A model generated the notes under the pieces. It was not told the origin of the DNA, did no database searches, and saw nothing but the letters and a program-made list of their open reading frames with translations. Shown piece after piece: positions 59,559-64,000 of a stretch of 64,000 bases of DNA. This DNA comes from Shewanella ulleungensis (GTDB lineage Bacteria; Pseudomonadota; Gammaproteobacteria; Enterobacterales; Shewanellaceae): NCBI RefSeq assembly GCF_014648315.1, contig NZ_BMQW01000002.1, positions 434,001-498,000 on the forward strand. The letters run 5' to 3'. Both the position numbers and the translations under genes were made by a program. How positions within the stretch are numbered: the stretch's first letter is position 1; every line of letters begins with the position of its first letter.

Positions 59559-62500
59559 TTATGGATACGCCACTTCTAGCTCGTCGTTCATGATGCAACT
59601 TTGCTGTAATAAATTTTGTGTTCCCGCCGAGTTAAGTGCAGGACTGAATAAAAAGCCTTGTACTATTTTACATTGATAATGCTTTAATTTTATCAATTGG
59701 GCATGGGTTTCAACCCCCTCAGCAATCACGTCTAATTTTAGTTCATGACCTAACTTTATGATGCTTTTTAAGACGATATTACTGGTTTCTTTGGGAAGCA
59801 TTGAGTTAATAAAGGCTTTATCAATTTTTAGCGTATCGATTGGGAATTGGGTTAAATAGTTTAATGATGAATAGCCTTTACCAAAATCATCGAGTGCAAT
59901 ACGCACTTTGAGTTGCTTTAACTGGAATAATACCGCCTTAGCGGCTTTGATGTCTTTAATTAATAACGACTCGGTAATTTCAAGTTCTAGCATATGAGCC
60001 GGGAATTGACTTTGCTGCAAAATGGCGGCTATATCGGCCACAATATTGGGCTGCGACAATTGTAATGGTGAAATATTGACTGAAATATTACCGTTTAAAA
60101 TGCCCTGTTGATGCCATTGATAACCTTGCACACACGCTTGTGCTAATACCCACAAACCAATGTCGATAATTAAACCGCTATCTTCTGCTTCATCAATAAA
60201 GCGACTGGGCGAAATCATCCCGTGAGTTGGATGGTCCCAACGTAATAAAGCTTCAAGCCCTAAAATTCTGTTGGTGCTAACACAGCATTTTGGTTGGTAA
60301 AACACGCTAAGTTGATTATCTGGCAAGGCATTATTTAATTGATTCTTAATCAATAGCCTCTCTAAAAGTGCGGTAGAAAGTTTTTCGTTAAAGAAATAAC
60401 TGCCATTACGACCATTTTGTTTGGCCGCGTACATAGCAGTGTCAGCGTGTTTTAATAATGTTTTAGCATCAACGCCATCACTCGGATAGCAAGCCACCCC
60501 GATACTGGCTGAACTGTTAAGCCAGTATTCATTAATTTGATAACCTGCATTCAGTGATATTCTAATTCTTTCGATGATATTGACTAAGTCTTGGTTAACT
60601 TCATCTTCAACAGGTTCGTATTCAATGATTAGCGCAAACTCATCACCACCTAATCGTGCCAGCACATCTTGTTGTTTTAAGCCGCGTTGTAAGCGTTTAC
60701 TGACCTGGATAATCAGCTCATCGCCAATATCGTGTCCCATAGAGTCATTCACTTCTTTGAAATGATCTAAATCGATAAAGACAATTGCGGCGGTTTTCTG
60801 TGGATTACTGATGAGTAATGACAATTGCTGGTTGAAGTTAAATCGATTAGCAAGTCCTGTTAGGCTGTCATAGTTGGCCCTGCTGCTGAGTTCTTTAATT
60901 TGTTTAAAGCGCGATAGAACAAATAAAATAATGACTAATAAAATAAGTATCGCTGATGCAATTAACGCGTAAAACCACCAGGCTTTATTGATGGTGAAAG
61001 CAAACTCCGCTTGTTGTGGACTCCAAATGCCATCGCTGTTAGTGCTTTGAACTTTAAACACGTAATCACCCGCAGCAAGGTTGGTGTACATTGCATTAGG
61101 TTGTTGGGTGGTTATCCAATCTTGATCAAATCCGGTAAGCATGAAACGGTAAATATTACGTTCAGGTGCGGTATAGTCGAGTGAGGCAAAGGAGAACTGG
61201 ATCATATTATTGTCGTAATCAACACTTGGCGGTTCAATGACCCTGTTGGTGTTACGATAGGTGTAAGATGTATTGGCTATTTTTGCCGAGGTTATATGCA
61301 CCGGAGCAACGAAATCATTTTGACTAATGCGTTTAGTATCAACTTGTATCACGCCTTTATTACTGCCCAATAATAGCTGGCCATTAGTTAGCTCAATCGC
61401 ACCTTCGTTAAAGGCCAAGTTGGTGTCATTTATGGCGCTAGGGTAGTCAATAACCTGTTTTGATTTGATAACGTATTTAGTTAAAGCATGGCGACTGGTT
61501 AGCCATAAATTGCCTTGATCGTCACCCGTTACTGCTTTAATTCTATTGTCTGTTAGCCCTTGTTTACGGGTAATATATTCAATTTGGTAAGGTTGCACTG
61601 CATCAGGCGTTAGGGATATTTTTACTAAACCAAGTCCTTGAGTTGCTGCCCAGATATTGCTGTCCTCATCTTGATAAATTCCACCAATACGAATGTTTTC
61701 TCGTTCATTGCCCAGGCTTAAATGTTGGGTTGTATCGGTTGAGGGATCAATAATAAAAATCCCACTGGTTGTAGCGAGCCACAAATCACCATTTTTGGCG
61801 ATTAACGAATCAAAGGTAAAATTACCACCTGAGGTATAGAGGTTATTGGTATCGTTAAAGTAATGTTTCAAAATGCCTTGTTTAGGGTTGAATAGCATCA
61901 CACCAGCATCTAAATAACCAGTTACCCAAACATTGCCTTTGTTATCAGGGTTTACTGTATAGAAATCGGTATCAGGAAAACCATGGATATTACCGGGTTT
62001 GTTACTAAAGTGGCTCACTTGCTGAGTGTCATTGTCTAGGTAGCTCAAACCATTAGAATGTGAAATCCATAAATTGTCTTTCTCGTCAGCTTTAACGTTC
62101 CAAATATTACCTGTTAGCGCTTTATTGTTGTCTAAGATCAATGGCGACAAGCTGACAGTTTGTTTTTGGGTATCTATTTTATCAAGACCGCTATCATTGG
62201 CTATCCAGGCATCGCCTTGTGACGTTATGCTGATTGCGTAAGTATTAGCTCCCGAAAGTTCAGAATCTATGGCTAAAGGTCTATAAATGCGGCTCGATTG
62301 TTTCAGCGGGCTGTAATACGCAGCGCCTTGGCTAGTGGCAAACCAAACAAGCCCAGAAGAATCAATAAACACATCATCGACAAAATTACTCGCTAGGGTG
62401 TGTTCATTAAATGCTTGCGCTTGAATCACTTCAAATTGGCCTGTATTAGCAGATAAGACTGCTGCGCCTTTATCGGTACTTATCCAAATACGGCTGTCAG

Positions 62501-63410
62501 AATCAATGGCGATACTCGTGACATAATCACTTGGAATAGAGTGACTGTGATGCGTGCCAGTTGGCGTAGTTGCAGAATCTGTTTGTTTGCTGCTTTTTGT
62601 ATATTGCTTATATGTACCTGAGTTGGGATTGAGGTGGATCAGTCCAAAATGCTGGGTTCCAAGCCAAAGTTGTCCATTGGCGTCAATCTCGCTTGCCAAA
62701 ATATAATCATTAAATAAATCTTTAGTAGTTGCTGTTGATTGTGACGATGAAGCGACTTGCGGGTTAAATAAACGCAGGCTTTTTTGATCTGGCTCTAGAA
62801 TGGCTAAACCATAATCGGTTCCGAGCCATAATCGTTGTTGTTTATCAGCAATGATGCTGTAAATCGAGGTTTCAATGGGAGTGCTTTGAGAATCTAGGTA
62901 TAAAGGTATTGACGTAAATTGGCTCGCATTAGGCTGCTTTAATTGTAAACCACTGCCGGTACCGACCCATAAATTCTGCTTGGGATCTTGATACAGTTTC
63001 ATTATCCAATTGGTATTTTGGCTAAAGTGCTGTTGCGATAGCGGGAAGCTTATGACTTCATCATCAAGGTTGAGTTGATTTAAACCGTCCTCGGTGGCAA
63101 ACCAAATATTGCCTTGGCTGTCTTCGATAACATCGGTCACAAAATTATTAGAGATATGTGTTCTTGTGCCGGGAGAAAACTGAAAGTTAATAAACTCTTG
63201 GCCATCATACCGGCTTACGCCAGCATCAGTTGCAAACCACATAAACCCATTTTTCTGTTGGTAAATCATGGTCACTGTTGTTGAAGGGAGACCATCGGCA
63301 ACATTAAGGCGCTCGATTTGATATTGTTTACCGTTAGCATCTAAAACGAGTGTAAACGATAACAATAACCCTAAAAGGTAATTGGCTATTTTATGGCAAG
63401 GGGAAAACAT
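59559..63410 (-). CDS. Beta-propeller sensor with Y_Y_Y, GGDEF and EAL domains
   Basis: A 1283-residue membrane signalling protein. Order: signal peptide (1-28); periplasmic two-component-type beta-propeller repeats (about 30-720) seen as recurrent GLPSTTVTMIYQQ and GNIWFATEDGL motifs; a Y_Y_Y domain (about 740-805); one membrane helix (about 815-835); GGDEF with intact LGGDEF near 920; and EAL with LEALLRW near 1055 and DDFGKG near 1172, where the usual Thr is Lys. Both output sites look mostly complete. The propeller suggests a sugar or peptide ligand sensed outside the membrane, which is inference. AAAAGG precedes the ATG. Confidence 0.92.
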   Translation of the reverse strand: MFSPCHKIANYLLGLLLSFTLVLDANGKQYQIERLNVADGLPSTTVTMIYQQKNGFMWFATDAGVSRYDGQEFINFQFSPGTRTHISNNFVTDVIEDSQGNIWFATEDGLNQLNLDDEVISFPLSQQHFSQNTNWIMKLYQDPKQNLWVGTGSGLQLKQPNASQFTSIPLYLDSQSTPIETSIYSIIADKQQRLWLGTDYGLAILEPDQKSLRLFNPQVASSSQSTATTKDLFNDYILASEIDANGQLWLGTQHFGLIHLNPNSGTYKQYTKSSKQTDSATTPTGTHHSHSIPSDYVTSIAIDSDSRIWISTDKGAAVLSANTGQFEVIQAQAFNEHTLASNFVDDVFIDSSGLVWFATSQGAAYYSPLKQSSRIYRPLAIDSELSGANTYAISITSQGDAWIANDSGLDKIDTQKQTVSLSPLILDNNKALTGNIWNVKADEKDNLWISHSNGLSYLDNDTQQVSHFSNKPGNIHGFPDTDFYTVNPDNKGNVWVTGYLDAGVMLFNPKQGILKHYFNDTNNLYTSGGNFTFDSLIAKNGDLWLATTSGIFIIDPSTDTTQHLSLGNERENIRIGGIYQDEDSNIWAATQGLGLVKISLTPDAVQPYQIEYITRKQGLTDNRIKAVTGDDQGNLWLTSRHALTKYVIKSKQVIDYPSAINDTNLAFNEGAIELTNGQLLLGSNKGVIQVDTKRISQNDFVAPVHITSAKIANTSYTYRNTNRVIEPPSVDYDNNMIQFSFASLDYTAPERNIYRFMLTGFDQDWITTQQPNAMYTNLAAGDYVFKVQSTNSDGIWSPQQAEFAFTINKAWWFYALIASAILILLVIILFVLSRFKQIKELSSRANYDSLTGLANRFNFNQQLSLLISNPQKTAAIVFIDLDHFKEVNDSMGHDIGDELIIQVSKRLQRGLKQQDVLARLGGDEFALIIEYEPVEDEVNQDLVNIIERIRISLNAGYQINEYWLNSSASIGVACYPSDGVDAKTLLKHADTAMYAAKQNGRNGSYFFNEKLSTALLERLLIKNQLNNALPDNQLSVFYQPKCCVSTNRILGLEALLRWDHPTHGMISPSRFIDEAEDSGLIIDIGLWVLAQACVQGYQWHQQGILNGNISVNISPLQLSQPNIVADIAAILQQSQFPAHMLELEITESLLIKDIKAAKAVLFQLKQLKVRIALDDFGKGYSSLNYLTQFPIDTLKIDKAFINSMLPKETSNIVLKSIIKLGHELKLDVIAEGVETHAQLIKLKHYQCKIVQGFLFSPALNSAGTQNLLQQSCIMNDELEVAYP

Positions 63411-63530
63411 GACATACCTTTTTATTGAGCGAGTATTGCTTAGTGTAAGCCGCTACACAACCATACCGGATGAAATATTGTAAAAAACTGTCGGTAAGTT
63501 GTATATGAAATGCTGCTAATGATCAAATCA

Positions 63531-64000
63531 TTAAAGCAATAATGTGCTGTCTATAGGGGTAAATTGCTGGCATTGGTCAATGAGCGATTTTGCGGTTAAT
63601 CGTTCGACACTAATAACATGGGTATAGCATTGTGTGTTTTGGTTGATTTTTTTGAGTAGCAAATCAAAATCACCGTCGCCCGAGAGTAAAATCACCTCAT
63701 CTACTTCTGGCGCAATCTCCAAGATATCAATGGTAATACCCACATCCCAATCACCTTTTGCTGAACCATCACTGCGCTGAATATAAGGCTTAGTTTTTAC
63801 GGTAAAGCCAATGTGTTTTAAGGCATCTTGAAATTTAATTTGACCGTCGTCAGCGGGGGCAATGGCATACGCAATGGCATGGGTTATGTCACCGCGCTTT
63901 GATAGTTGTTGGTATAATGCTCGGTAATTAAACGATCGGCTAAAGCCTTGTTTACAGGTGTAATAAATGTTTTGTACGTCTACAAATACCGCAAGATTAG
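63531..64000 (-). CDS. NYN domain (PIN-like, LabA/DUF88 family) protein, 5' end missing
   Basis: The gene runs off the right edge of the window; about 156 codons are present (first complete codon starts at 63998). Read on the minus strand it gives LAVFVDVQNIYY, then KGDWDVGITIDIL and LLSGDGDFDLLL, the acidic-residue motifs of NYN/PIN-like putative ribonucleases. An internal ATG at 63743 is not the real start, because the conserved first motif lies upstream of it. Function is not established beyond predicted RNA cleavage or binding. Confidence 0.85.
   Translation of the reverse strand, partial: NLAVFVDVQNIYYTCKQGFSRSFNYRALYQQLSKRGDITHAIAYAIAPADDGQIKFQDALKHIGFTVKTKPYIQRSDGSAKGDWDVGITIDILEIAPEVDEVILLSGDGDFDLLLKKINQNTQCYTHVISVERLTAKSLIDQCQQFTPIDSTLLL

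Overview
The window reads as a stretch of a gammaproteobacterial chromosome, most likely Shewanella (a low-GC species of the S. frigidimarina type is a guess). The basis is AT-rich coding sequence with typical gamma-proteobacterial proteins, a gene order I recall from Shewanella (fklB-dapB-carAB, greA-secDF-yhbY-rlmE-ftsH-folP-glmM-tpiA-secG, tRNA-Leu/tRNA-fMet-rimP-nusA-infB-rbfA-truB-rpsO, GGDEF/EAL, pnp-nlpI-prfC, yjjV-nupC-tsx-deoCABD, serB-radA), and a high density of cyclic-di-GMP proteins. No prophage, CRISPR array, rRNA operon or intact insertion sequence was seen.

Layout. Bases 1-7050 hold an M48 metalloprotease lipoprotein, fklB, dapB and carAB. Bases 7268-11480 hold greA, an unknown membrane-anchored protein and a secD-secF pair that stands alone without yajC. 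Bases 11550-25110 are the information-processing superoperon region known from E. coli (yhbY, rlmE, ftsH, folP, glmM, secG, leuU, metY, rimP, nusA, infB, rbfA, truB, rpsO), with tpiA inserted between glmM and secG. The rpsO-pnp link is broken by an opposite-strand GGDEF-EAL gene (25476-27512). pnp, nlpI and prfC follow. Bases 32968-41110 form a nucleoside-scavenging block: YjjV-type TatD hydrolase, NupC transporter, Tsx-like outer-membrane channel and deoC-A-B-D, with unusual inverted repeats between the deo genes.

Bases 41175-50603 hold the ytjB/serB divergent pair, an alpha/beta hydrolase, a large two-PilZ protein, radA, a 297-bp MITE-like element, a small PilZ protein and a YjiH-type membrane protein. 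Bases 50998-55302 group three members of the U32 'peptidase' family: UbiU and UbiV with divergent UbiT (oxygen-independent ubiquinone synthesis), and TrhP (tRNA U34 hydroxylation) with the YfhL ferredoxin. Bases 55555-63410 are signalling: an HDOD protein, a GGDEF-EAL protein with a degenerate GGDEF site, a YbgC-type thioesterase, a periplasmic solute-binding protein and a 1283-residue beta-propeller sensor with GGDEF and EAL domains. The window ends inside a NYN-domain gene on the minus strand.

Most of the window is ordinary core genome. The best leads are the orphan secDF with its unknown partner, the U32/Fe-S cluster, the MITE between radA and its terminator, the intercistronic hairpins in the deo operon, the pnp leader hairpin and the c-di-GMP genes placed inside core operons. 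I did not find a clearly new multi-gene system.
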